A stretch of DNA of 64,000 bases, from assembly GCA_006386115.1 (NCBI GenBank), contig VFIW01000044.1:1-64000 (forward strand), in the 5' to 3' direction. The notes under the pieces are model-generated. The model had not been told where the DNA came from. It made no database searches and saw only the letters and a list, made by a program, of their open reading frames with translations. Origin of the DNA: Globisporangium splendens (taxonomy: Eukaryota > Oomycota > Peronosporomycetes > Pythiales > Pythiaceae). This document shows, in pieces, positions 1-9,233 of the stretch (positions are counted from its first letter, which is position 1; the number at the start of each line of letters is the position of its first letter). The position numbers were made by a program, and so were the translations under genes.

Positions 1-1968
1 AAGCTCGGCGGGTTTTCGCTGGGCAACATCTCGACCAAGCTGCTGGGTCACGTGCTCGTACACAAGACCAACCTGCGCACGCTGGACCTCGGATTTAACC
101 GCATCACCGATAAAGGCGCGGGGTTGCTCGCAAAGGCGCTGGAGCAGAATGTATCGTTGGAGAGTTTGTATCTGAGTGGGAACGACATTGGACCCGCGGG
201 CGCCAAGGCTATCGCGCAGTCGCTGACGAAGAACACGACACTGCGGAGTCTGCATCTGAGTGGGAACAACATTGGCGAGGAAGGCGCCAAGTACTTGGCT
301 GAAGGGTTGAAAGTGAACGTTGGGCTTCGCTCGCTGTACATCGGGACGAATGGGATCGGAAGCAACGGCATGCAGTGTTTAGCAGAGGCGCTCACTGTGA
401 ACAAGGTGCTCGAGGAGCTCACGTTAGGGCAAAACAAGATCGGCAGCAATGGCATCAAGCACATCGCCGCCGCGTTTGCGTCCGGACAAGCCGTGTTGAC
501 GACGCTCGAGATCGGGAAAAACGGCATCGACCAAGAAGGCGCGCTCGCGCTCGCCAAGGCGCTGTGCAACGGCAATCCGAACTGCCTGCAGAATTTGTAC
601 ATTGACAACAACCCGATGGGCGACGTCGGTGCCGGAGCATTTGGCGCGCTATTGGCGAAAAATGCCGTGCTGCGCGTGTTGGATTTAAGCTATTCGCAGA
701 TGTCGTTGCTGGGATTGCGGGACTTGAGTATGGGGCTCGCGTACAGCAGTTCGTTGTTGTGTCTTCTCCTGGATGGCCACGACTGGGCGAGCACGCAGTA
801 TATGAGGAAGACCAATGGGCTCACAGGCATGTCGCTGTCGGCGAAGGGTGCGAGTAATTATGCGGCGTCGTGCATCGTGGGTGCCATCAATTCCAACCCA
901 AAGTCGCTGTTGCTCAAGTTGACGGGCGTGGATCTTAGTTCAGTCGTGTCTCCGCCGTCGAGCGGGGGCGAGTATTTACTGCCAGAAGACACAAGTGCAG
1001 AAGGCGGTAATCGAGATCGAGAGACTGGCGCCGGCGTCACAAGGCGGTACTCCGATACGCTGACGCGCAATGAACGTATTTTGAAATATTTACAAGAGAA
1101 CCGACGGCCACCAAGTGAAGGTTCGAGTTCCAATAAACGCAAGAACGTAGACCAAGTAAACGCTTCCGTGCACACCTCCTCGGGATCCTCCAGTGATACG
1201 AGTGAGCAAGTGCATCCCAAGTACCAGCGCCTCGATGCCAACGGTCCCGTGAAGTCGAGCTCATCGAGTGGAAGCATCGGTAGCAATAGTGATGCGATGG
1301 CGACTGCTACTGCTGCTGGTGCCACTGCCAATATCACGGCGTCGGCGCCGTCGTATTCTGCTAGAAGACCGCCACGCGTGGGTCTTCCCTCGCGCGGATC
1401 CATTGTCCAATTCCCGACGACCCCGGCGCAGAATCGGTTGTCGCTGAAAAGTCCACGGTATGAAAGCACAATGGAGATTCAAGTGCGCAAAGTGATCCTC
1501 GACATTGCCAGTTTTCCGTTTAACGCCGATGAGTACGCGACGCTGCAAACGTACTATTTGGGTGGCTGCATGAGTCCAAAAGAGGACGACGTGGAGGAAA
1601 CCAAAGGAAGCGTTGACGCGGACGACGATGCTGTGCTACTAGGAGGGAAGCGTCCACGGAAGAACTCCCTCAGTTGTGCGGATGCAGATTTGTGTCCGGC
1701 GTGCCGCACAAGTCGTCTGGCCAAGTTCCGACGCGTGATGCTGCTGAAAGCTCGATTGGAGTCAAAGAAGGAAGCCACAGAGGAGAAGCTTTTGGTGATT
1801 TTGCGCCAACTGCACTACCTCATCGGCGTGTTCCAGCACGTGGACAACGCTGATGACAAGATTGACAGTATCCTGGTGTCGGTCCACGATCCGTCGCTGC
1901 TGGCGTCGCCACCACGACCACGGCAACAGACCGCTTCAGGACTTCCCCCGACGGCGCCGTACTTGTAG
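1..1968 (+). CDS. Leucine-rich repeat protein (ribonuclease-inhibitor type), 5'-truncated
   Basis: The frame is open from base 1 and no ATG begins it; the first apparent start in this frame (52) is GTG, so the 5' end lies outside the window. The first 250 or so residues are eight to nine RI-type leucine-rich repeats of about 28 residues with the pattern LxxLxLxxNxIGxxGAxxLAxxL. A Ser/Thr-rich low-complexity stretch follows, then a region with a CPAC motif (CPACRTSRLAKFRR) and a basic, probably helical C-terminus. RI-type LRRs form horseshoe scaffolds for protein binding; the partner cannot be inferred. The stop is TAG at 1966-1968. No signal peptide or membrane segment is visible, but the missing N-terminus prevents a call on location. 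Confidence 0.85.
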   Translation, partial: KLGGFSLGNISTKLLGHVLVHKTNLRTLDLGFNRITDKGAGLLAKALEQNVSLESLYLSGNDIGPAGAKAIAQSLTKNTTLRSLHLSGNNIGEEGAKYLAEGLKVNVGLRSLYIGTNGIGSNGMQCLAEALTVNKVLEELTLGQNKIGSNGIKHIAAAFASGQAVLTTLEIGKNGIDQEGALALAKALCNGNPNCLQNLYIDNNPMGDVGAGAFGALLAKNAVLRVLDLSYSQMSLLGLRDLSMGLAYSSSLLCLLLDGHDWASTQYMRKTNGLTGMSLSAKGASNYAASCIVGAINSNPKSLLLKLTGVDLSSVVSPPSSGGEYLLPEDTSAEGGNRDRETGAGVTRRYSDTLTRNERILKYLQENRRPPSEGSSSNKRKNVDQVNASVHTSSGSSSDTSEQVHPKYQRLDANGPVKSSSSSGSIGSNSDAMATATAAGATANITASAPSYSARRPPRVGLPSRGSIVQFPTTPAQNRLSLKSPRYESTMEIQVRKVILDIASFPFNADEYATLQTYYLGGCMSPKEDDVEETKGSVDADDDAVLLGGKRPRKNSLSCADADLCPACRTSRLAKFRRVMLLKARLESKKEATEEKLLVILRQLHYLIGVFQHVDNADDKIDSILVSVHDPSLLASPPRPRQQTASGLPPTAPYL

Positions 1969-2788
1969 GCGACGCAAAGTAATAGTATAGAGGCAGCGTA
2001 TATTCGATGCCAGGATAGGACCACCCACTCAAGCTTCGGCGCATGCTACTGATCCAGTCAGCCAGCTACAAGCAGCGAACCCCCCGACAAACGGACCACC
2101 ACGTATTTATCGATGACCCGCACACAGAATCACAATACAGACGCTATGGGCACAACATCACATGTTGTACAGGTTGCAGAGACTCGCATGTCCCGCGCCG
2201 TTCGGTCGCGATGGTTGCTCGCATTTTACCAGAGAGAGCGAAAAAAGTATCCACTTGTGCAGTTTGTGCTACATCGTGACGGCGAAGAGCTCTTTTGTTG
2301 CTGCTTTACCTCTCTCTATAAGATGATGCAAATGAAAGTCAAATATGAAGTTTAAACAGGCAGTTCACACTGTGTAAAGTAAAAATACATAATGAAGTAA
2401 TGGTTTCGGCCAGAACATATATTACTAGAGGGTGCTAAAAGCAAAGTATTATCAAGAGATCCAGAAACGTCGACACGCCAGACTTTTCTCTTGCGTGCAC
2501 TGGCCATTCCCAAGTCCTGCAAAGTACGATCTTTCTCCCATCTAGCCAATCAGCTTGCATTACGACCAATCCAAAGCCTCAATCAATCCAACCAAGTATA
2601 CAGACATCAAGTCATCCAAAGACCACCTGGTGGCTTCATTCAAATCCGACCAACTTGGTCGGGCTTTGGCTTCCTTGCGACAGCAACCTCTTCCGTCAAA
2701 ATCTCATAACCCGAAGCGAAGCAGCTCGCTATCTCCATCTCTCTCTCTCTCTCTCTCGACTCCCGTCCTCCCTCCATCTGTGCACACC
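1969..2788. other. Intergenic region with a CT microsatellite
   Basis: No supportable gene. It holds the 3' flank of the LRR gene and the upstream region of the mutase gene. A pure (CT)n run lies at about 2739-2757, just before the mutase start codon, and is probably in its 5' leader. Confidence 0.6.
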
Positions 2789-4750
2789 ATGAGCGCCGTC
2801 AGCATCGCCGACAAGACCCCTCGCGTCGTGGACGAAGTGGCCAAGTACGTCAAGCCGCAGGCGCTCGGCATGCGCGAGCTGCAGTACGGCACGGCCGGCT
2901 TCCGCGAAGAAGCGTCGCTGCTCACGTCCACGTGCCACCGCATGGGCATCCTCGCGGTGCTGCGCTCCAAGTGCGAGGGAAAGATCACGGGCATCATGAT
3001 CACGGCGTCGCACAACCCGGGAAGCGACAACGGACTCAAGATCATCGACCCGCGCGGCGACATGCTCAAGCAGAGCTGGGAAAAGGTTGGTTTGCTTCTC
3101 TTAGAAAATGCGATGGCGATCGAATAAGTGCCTAACGTTGTTGTTGTTTTTTTTCTTTTTCTTGGGGGTTATGGTTATAGTACGCGGTGCAGTTGGCGAA
3201 CGCGAGCCCAGACAAGGTCGTGGACATCCTCGACTCGATTATCTTGGCCGAGAAGATCAACTTGGACCAGACCGGCAATGTGTTCATCGCGAAGGACACC
3301 CGCCAATCCAGCGAGGTAGCTGGTCTCATCGAACAATTGATACGAAGAAGTTTTATCCATGGAGCTGACGATTGCTGTTGCAAACCACATTGACATTATT
3401 GTAGCATTTGGCTGAATTGGCGCGTGAAGGTGCGCTTGTTGTTGGCGGCAACGTGCTCGACTTTGGTCTCCAGACGACACCACAACTGCACCACCTTGTC
3501 CGCATGGTAAGTACAGTTGGCTAATTGCATCATGTGCTTGACGGTCTTTGTGCTAACACTCGGCATGTGCTTGCTGTTGTCGTATGCAGTGGAACTACGA
3601 ACAATACAACAAGGGCGATTGGGCTTCGGAAGTTGGCTACTACAACATGCTCACGGATGCGTTCAAGCAGTTGACTGCGAACATCGACTCCAAGAAGTTG
3701 GAAATGCGTACACCATTGTACGTCGATTGTGCCCACGGTGTCGGAGCGTTGCAGCTCGCGAAGCTCGCGAAGGAATTAGGCGAATCGCTGCACTTGGAGA
3801 TCGTCAACACGCCGAGCGACGGCGAGTTGAACCACGAAAGCGGTGCGGAACACGTGCAGAAGGCACGCAAGCCTCCAACTGGTTTATCTCGCGACTCGGA
3901 CCGTGGCAAGCGTTACTGCAGTCTCGATGGCGATGCCGACCGTGTCGTGTTCCACTACTTTGACCAGGAAGGCGTGTGGCACTTGCTGGACGGCGACAAG
4001 ATCGCGTGCTTGTTTGCTGAATTCTTCGCCGATAAGCTGCGCATCCTCGAACTCGACCGTGAAGGCGTGTCGCTTGGCTGCGTGCAGACCGCGTACGCGA
4101 ATGGTGCTGCGGCGCGATACTTGCAGTCGCGAGGCATTCGCGTGGCGCAAGCCAAGACTGGCGTCAAGTACTGCCACAAGAAGGCGACCGAATTCGATGT
4201 GGGTATCTACTTTGAGGCGAACGGCCACGGCACTGTGATCGTCAAGGACGCTTTGATGGACAAGCTGCACAAGTGGGAAAACACGATCCACGATGAGCGC
4301 AAGAAGCAGGCGCTTGCGCAATTCTTGGCGGCGCACCAATTGATCAACCAGGCCACGGGCGATGCCATGAGCGACTTGCTGTTTGTGGAAGTGCTGCTGA
4401 TCCAGAAGAACTGGTCGATCGCGGACTGGGATCGCATCTACCACGACCTCCCGAGCCGCCAGACGAAGGTCAAGATCGCTGACCGCAGCGTGATCAAGGT
4501 TGACGAAGTGGACGACACGAAGGTGCTCGGACCTGACAACCTGCGCTCGGCGCTTGGCGAGCTCTTGCAGGCGTACCAGTCGAAGCAAGGCCGCGGTTTC
4601 ATCCGTCCATCGGGAACTGAAGACGCTGTGCGTGTGTACGCGGAGGCGCAGACCCAAGCCGATGCCGATGAGTTGGCGCTGCAACTGGCCAAGTTGGTGC
4701 ACGAGCACGCCGGAGGCGTCGGCGCCGAGCCAACCTCGTTTGTCGCGTAA
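2789..4750 (+). CDS. AGM1: Phosphoacetylglucosamine mutase
   Basis: Four exons: 2789-3085, 3181-3315, 3405-3506 and 3590-4750. All three introns (95, 89 and 83 nt) are GT-AG and phase 0. The predicted 564 residues are close to the usual 540 or so for eukaryotic enzymes. It interconverts GlcNAc-6-phosphate and GlcNAc-1-phosphate on the way to UDP-GlcNAc, in the cytosol. Family motifs appear in order: the phosphoserine loop TASHNPGSDNG (exon 1), the magnesium loop DGDADR, the sugar-binding FEANGHGT and the phosphate-binding RPSGTED near the C-terminus. UDP-GlcNAc feeds N-glycosylation and any chitin-like wall polymer; the next gene encodes an oligosaccharyltransferase-type subunit, which may be coincidence. 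The start is the first ATG after the CT run and begins MSAVSIADK. Exon 1 would read into a short intronic extension if unspliced, so single-frame ORF calling breaks this gene. Confidence 0.95.
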
Positions 4751-5110
4751 CTCGGCAATGGAGAAACAAGAAGCGAACGGTGAAGGAGGACAGTTGCGTT
4801 TACTTAGTCAGTGAAGGTTGCAAATGGAAATAACCCAGCGTCATTTTTTTCTTTTTCAAAACAAAGTCCATGCAGCACATACGAAAATGTTGGTGGTGTC
4901 TTTGGCCAGAATATGAGGAGCTCCCTCCAAATGAGTAGACTCTTTAAAATAGTATTACGATTGATACGAAACTCGCTCCGGATACCAAAGTATCAAACGA
5001 ATTCTCTTCTGTGTTAATAAAGTGCTGAACCTGATATTTGATACCTCCTGACACCGAGAACCAACGTCTCCGAGTGGAGGAGTGCCGAAGATTGAGCAAT
5101 CGAACACAAG
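4751..5110. other. Intergenic region, nothing recognised
   Basis: Three-prime flank of the mutase gene and upstream region of the next gene. AT-richer than its neighbours. No motif or RNA gene seen. Confidence 0.5.
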
Positions 5111-6508
5111 ATGCAGAGCGTGCGATGGCGCGCGGTCGCTGCCTCTGCGACAGCGGTGCTCTGCGTTGCCACGATCGCGTCAGGAGGATTGTCTATCGCG
5201 ACCACAGCTGCCTCTAGAGACGCTAGGGATGAGCTCTTTGTCCCGCTTCGAGCCGCCTCACCGCGAGGTCTGTCGACGCTTGCTGCGAATGCCTCCAGCG
5301 ATTTCGAGTACGTGTGGACTCAGTACGAGACGCTCATCATGTCCAGAGCACGAGATAGTCCCTTGGTCCTGTACTTTGGCAGCACAACCAAAGATTGCGA
5401 GCCTCCAACTCTTGCAGCTGACAGCGATGACGATGGAGACGACGACGAGTTGCTGTGGTTCCGTGACAGTGCACCTGTTGAGTCAGCATCGAGAGAATGT
5501 ATGGACATTCAGACGCAGGAAAACGCGCTGCTGGTGGAGTCACTCGACATGATTGCGAACGCATACGCTAACCTCCGCATCGTTTCCGTCCCAGAAGAGC
5601 TCCTCGACGTAATGCTTCGCTATGTGAGTTCCGTTTATCATTACATGTCCCCCGTATCATCCTTTTTTCAACACTATTTTGGTTGTGTTGCTCCCACTAC
5701 ACAGCACCGCGTGACGACTCGACCGTCGCTGCTGTGGATCCCTCCACGGTCGTCGCCAAACTTCCAGCGGTACGCGCACCCCGAGACAAATTTTCTGGAC
5801 CTGTCGTCGCGCGAAAAGCTCCTCGAGATATTCCAGCAGCAAACCAGCAACCCTCAAAGCGGAAGAAGAACCGCCAAGTCCGTCTCACCAGCAACCAGCA
5901 AAGTGGACGAAAGAGAAGTAAGTGGTGAGACTCCATCCCAGCAGCAGCAACTCGGCGCCATCGTGAGTGAATTCATTCGCCAGTGGTACAGGAAGAGCAA
6001 GCTGTCGCCATCCATGTCGTCATCCAAAGCAGCAGCTCGACATGGATCACAGGGCGAGTCGTCTTCGTCCGTGGTCGAATTTCTGCCAGTTCTCGGAGTC
6101 CTCGCGTTCGTCGGGTTCATCGTGTACGATAACCACGAGATCGTGCTGCGAACGCTGCAGGGTCGCTTTGTGTGGTTTGTCTGGAGCTTGGGTGTCATGT
6201 ACGTCGCGTACAGCGGTATCTTCCATGCGGTAATCCACCGCATGTCACTTTTCTACTTCCACCCGAGCTACGGCTTAGTGTTTTTCCACCCAAGTGGACG
6301 GCGCCAGTTCGTGCTCGAGGGGCTGCTCAGCGGCTCGTGGAGCTTTTTGATCTCGCTCGCGGCGTTCTCCATCGTCGAGATCATGCCGATGCTGCGCTCG
6401 AAATCGGGGCGAAGCGACATGCTCGGGTTGCCGCTGCTGCTTATTGGTATCGCGTACACGATCCTGCATTTTACGTTCATCTCCAAGCACCCATGGCTTA
6501 CCAAGTAA
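5111..6508 (+). CDS. OST3/OST6-family oligosaccharyltransferase subunit
   Basis: Probable exons 5111-5623 and 5705-6508; the 81-nt intron (GTGAGT...ACACAG) is a multiple of three and has no stop, so read-through would also stay open. The spliced product is 438 residues. It has an N-terminal signal sequence, a luminal domain of about 270 residues, and four C-terminal membrane segments. The segment between TM2 and TM3 (HRMSLFYFHPSYGLVFFHPS, then RRQFVLEG) follows the pattern of OST3/OST6/TUSC3 proteins, where a conserved loop with Asn/His/Pro/Gly precedes a QFVxE motif. These proteins are ER oxidoreductase subunits of oligosaccharyltransferase. The thioredoxin-like domain here keeps the LVLYFGS strand, but the CxxC position reads CEPP, so redox activity is probably lost. 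Splicing removes 27 hydrophobic residues and restores the family alignment, which is why I prefer it. Confidence 0.75.
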   Translation: MQSVRWRAVAASATAVLCVATIASGGLSIATTAASRDARDELFVPLRAASPRGLSTLAANASSDFEYVWTQYETLIMSRARDSPLVLYFGSTTKDCEPPTLAADSDDDGDDDELLWFRDSAPVESASRECMDIQTQENALLVESLDMIANAYANLRIVSVPEELLDVMLRYVSSVYHYMSPVSSFFQHYFGCVAPTTQHRVTTRPSLLWIPPRSSPNFQRYAHPETNFLDLSSREKLLEIFQQQTSNPQSGRRTAKSVSPATSKVDEREVSGETPSQQQQLGAIVSEFIRQWYRKSKLSPSMSSSKAAARHGSQGESSSSVVEFLPVLGVLAFVGFIVYDNHEIVLRTLQGRFVWFVWSLGVMYVAYSGIFHAVIHRMSLFYFHPSYGLVFFHPSGRRQFVLEGLLSGSWSFLISLAAFSIVEIMPMLRSKSGRSDMLGLPLLLIGIAYTILHFTFISKHPWLTK

Positions 6509-6585
6509 AGAACATGATGCATGTTATTGTGTTTCTCTTACGAGTTTGTCTTTTTTGCTTATCCCCATAAAGCGCCTGTAATGGT

Positions 6586-7499
6586 TCAATACGTCTCAGC
6601 GCTATGCGTCTTGAAGAATTCATGGAAATGGGCGTAAATGTCTTCACCCGAGCTCCAGGGCACCACGGATGCGTGCACTTGGTCGCGGTGCGCATTGATC
6701 TTCGCCAAGAGCTCAAAGGATTTGCCGCCCTTCAGGTCATCTTGGCGGGCAAACACCATATCGTTTCTGTGCCATAAAGAAACCAAATATTCAAGTCAGC
6801 ATCACCGATATCAAAATGAGACCTCATGCACGAGCATACGTACTTGGATAGCCGCGTAACTGGACAAAAGTCCCCGGCGCCGTCGCCGACGTACAACACG
6901 CGGGCAAACGGGTCCTTGCGCTGCAGGATCTCATCAATAATCCGGCCTTTGCACATATTGGGCGGACAATGTGGACACCCATGCGGCTCGCTATCACTTG
7001 GATGATGGGGATCGACGCGCAGACGTCGGCCGTTTCCGATTCCGTCGTCGCCGTCGTCGAAGCATGCGGGATTCGTCACCACCTCGCTCACATACGCGCT
7101 CAGCTCGTAATGGTCCAGCAGGCTCTGAATGTACACCGTGTTGGCGTCACTCACGATCTTCACCTCAGCGCCGAACGTCTCGGCAGCGAGACGCAGCGCA
7201 TCGAGCATCTTGCTCTGCACTGGAACCTGCGCTGCCGTGGTCTTGATGATGTCCGCGGTGACGTGTGGCCGGTCCACATACAGGCGGCGCGACATTTCCT
7301 TCGCGAGCTCCGACCACGTCATCGTCGTGTCCTGGAGCTCCGTCAGCAGCTCCGGGTACAGCATCTGCACCATGAAGATCTCCGAGTCGACGTCCACGAG
7401 CGAGTAGTCGTAGTCAAACACCACGAGCACGCGTGGCGCAGCCATCTTGCTGGACGTGTCGGATGCTGCGGCTGGATTTGGAGAGGCTGGTGTCAACAT
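6586..7499 (-). CDS. PHOSPHO-family HAD phosphatase (pyridoxal phosphate phosphatase-like)
   Basis: Two exons on the minus strand: 7499-6844 and 6766-6586, with a 77-nt GT-AG intron (6767-6843). About 278 residues. The HAD nucleophile motif is FDYDYSLVD, in the DxDx(S/T)(V/I)VD form typical of PHOSPHO1/2. Motif II is IVSDAN and the C-terminal acidic motif is GDGAGDFCP, the PHOSPHO signature. A GCPHCPPNMCKG segment carries the family's cysteine-rich insertion before the lysine motif. Splicing joins RLSK directly to NDMVFARQDDL, matching the family's conserved (L/M)VFxRxD segment; without it the C-terminus would end in unrelated residues. Expected activity is hydrolysis of small phosphomonoesters such as phosphocholine, phosphoethanolamine or pyridoxal phosphate in the cytosol. 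A second ATG at 7445 (MAAPRVLVV) is an alternative start. Confidence 0.88.
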
Positions 7500-8008
7500 G
7501 GCGGCGAATACTGAAATGAGCTCATGGAAGTAATGGCATGGAGCAGCTCACGCTGCGATCTCTGACGCTGCTAGGCACCCGCGAATGCCGTCATCACGCA
7601 GGGAATCCCGTTTACCATTGAAATCTCCATGCGAGTCCATTTCCAGCGTGCCAATGTTTAACCTCGCGACTCATCATACTGGAGCAATCGCTGATTAGCA
7701 CGACCCGTAAAGGCTAGAAAATCTCCTATTGCCCACGATCAGATGTTAAACAGGTTCTCATTGGCCGAAAGGCGAGAAACTCGATTTTTAGTGACGTGGA
7801 CCACGTCGATCCAACAAACCAGGCATTCTTGACTACTAGGTAGTCCACCGCTTTGGACTTGCCCCGATTTCCTTCTGCAGATCTTGCATGGGTGCAATCC
7901 CTACGAGTATTACCCTTCGACACATCACTCCGCTCCGTGCGTCGCGCGCGCTGCAAGCGCCACTCCCAGTTTACACAATAGCATAGAAGAGCAGCAAGGG
8001 GACCAGGC
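7500..8008. other. Intergenic region between divergent genes
   Basis: Shared upstream region of the phosphatase (minus) and the helicase-associated-domain gene (plus). No clear start-site element, repeat or RNA gene was seen. Confidence 0.5.
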
Positions 8009-8953
8009 ATGAAGGTATCGAGCTCCATCTCCCCCGCCAAGCCCGCCCAGAGCAGCAAGAAGGTGCGCCATTCGACGCGGGTGATCCCCAATCTGGGCAA
8101 CAGCAGGTGCGTCCATGACGCAAGCACTACGTCACTCTCTACAGACAAGAAGCCCGCGTACGACGAGTTAAAGGCAGATACACCACCGCATACCGTGCGT
8201 GCTGTGATAAAGCAATCGCCTGCGTCTACTGTTACTGGCCAGGAGTTTGAGTGGCTCGTGGCGGCATTGCGGATCTTTTACGAGGAGAAGGGACACTTCG
8301 CCGTGCCGCTGTATTACAAGATCCCCGTGAGGCTCCCAAGTGCGCAGCCGTGGCCTGAGCAGATGCGCGGTGCGCGATTGGGGAAAGAGCTCGCGACGTT
8401 CATGGACGTGTCGTACGAAGCCGAGAACGAGCCGATCGTGCTGGAGCTCTTTGAAATGGGGTTCCCGTTGGTCTCGGACTGGAACCAGTACCTCTGGGAA
8501 GAGCTCACGATGCACTGTCTGCGGATCTACGTGAAGAAAGAAGGCGACGTGAACGTCCCGCCGAGTTTCATTGTTCCTTACAAGGACGAGCAGTGGCCGC
8601 TGATCGCGTGGGGGTACACGCTCGGCGCTCAATTGGAAGACATCCGAAAATCACGCAAGCGCTTGCGTAGTTACCAGATTGAGGATCTCGACGCTCTCGG
8701 GTTCCTCTGGGACTCCGCCGAAGCAAAGTGGTATGGCGCGTTTCTCCCCGCGCTCCGAAGTTTCCATAAACTGCACGGCCACTGTCACGTCCCCGAGGCA
8801 TTCGTCGTGCCGAAAGGACTCAAACAGAAGCAGTGGGCACCTAATTTGGCGAGATACCCACTGGGGAAAGCGTGTCTGGAGGTGCGAAGCTCGGGCGAGT
8901 ATGCTGAGTTTTTGATGCGGTCGGCAGGTGAGCTGGAAGAGCTTGGATTTTAG
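8009..8953 (+). CDS. Helicase-associated-domain repeat protein without helicase
   Basis: Single-exon frame of 314 residues starting MKVSSSISPAK. After a Ser/Lys-rich N-terminus of about 75 residues there are three degenerate copies of the helicase-associated (HA) domain. Their shared features are a W near the start, an LxxFYxxxGHFxVP or FHKLHGHCHVPE segment, an aromatic-Pro spacer with KxxQWP, a G(x)xLG turn and an LxxLGF end. HA domains are common in oomycetes and other stramenopiles as stand-alone proteins. They are also fused to helicases in bacteria, where they are thought to bind nucleic acid. No helicase motif is present, so the function is unknown. No signal peptide is visible. Confidence 0.75.
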   Translation: MKVSSSISPAKPAQSSKKVRHSTRVIPNLGNSRCVHDASTTSLSTDKKPAYDELKADTPPHTVRAVIKQSPASTVTGQEFEWLVAALRIFYEEKGHFAVPLYYKIPVRLPSAQPWPEQMRGARLGKELATFMDVSYEAENEPIVLELFEMGFPLVSDWNQYLWEELTMHCLRIYVKKEGDVNVPPSFIVPYKDEQWPLIAWGYTLGAQLEDIRKSRKRLRSYQIEDLDALGFLWDSAEAKWYGAFLPALRSFHKLHGHCHVPEAFVVPKGLKQKQWAPNLARYPLGKACLEVRSSGEYAEFLMRSAGELEELGF

Positions 8954-9233
8954 CGTGTACTATGGTCGAAGCGATCGATTAAATGGTGGAATTTCTGTCC
9001 GTCTTGGAGGGGTTAATCTAGCGACAACGGCAACTTGCACTCCAAAGAACAGGCGAATGGGTTCCCTTTGTGATTTCTTCATGAAGTTACAATATAACTG
9101 AAATGGTCCTGTCGAAAGACAGTTTTTGATGGGAAAATGCTTGATATCGTACATTCTGTGAGTATTTCTTGTGTGCTTCTATGTGCTATGTTACGTGTGG
9201 ATGCAAGGCTTCATTGCTCATCATTCTATGCCG

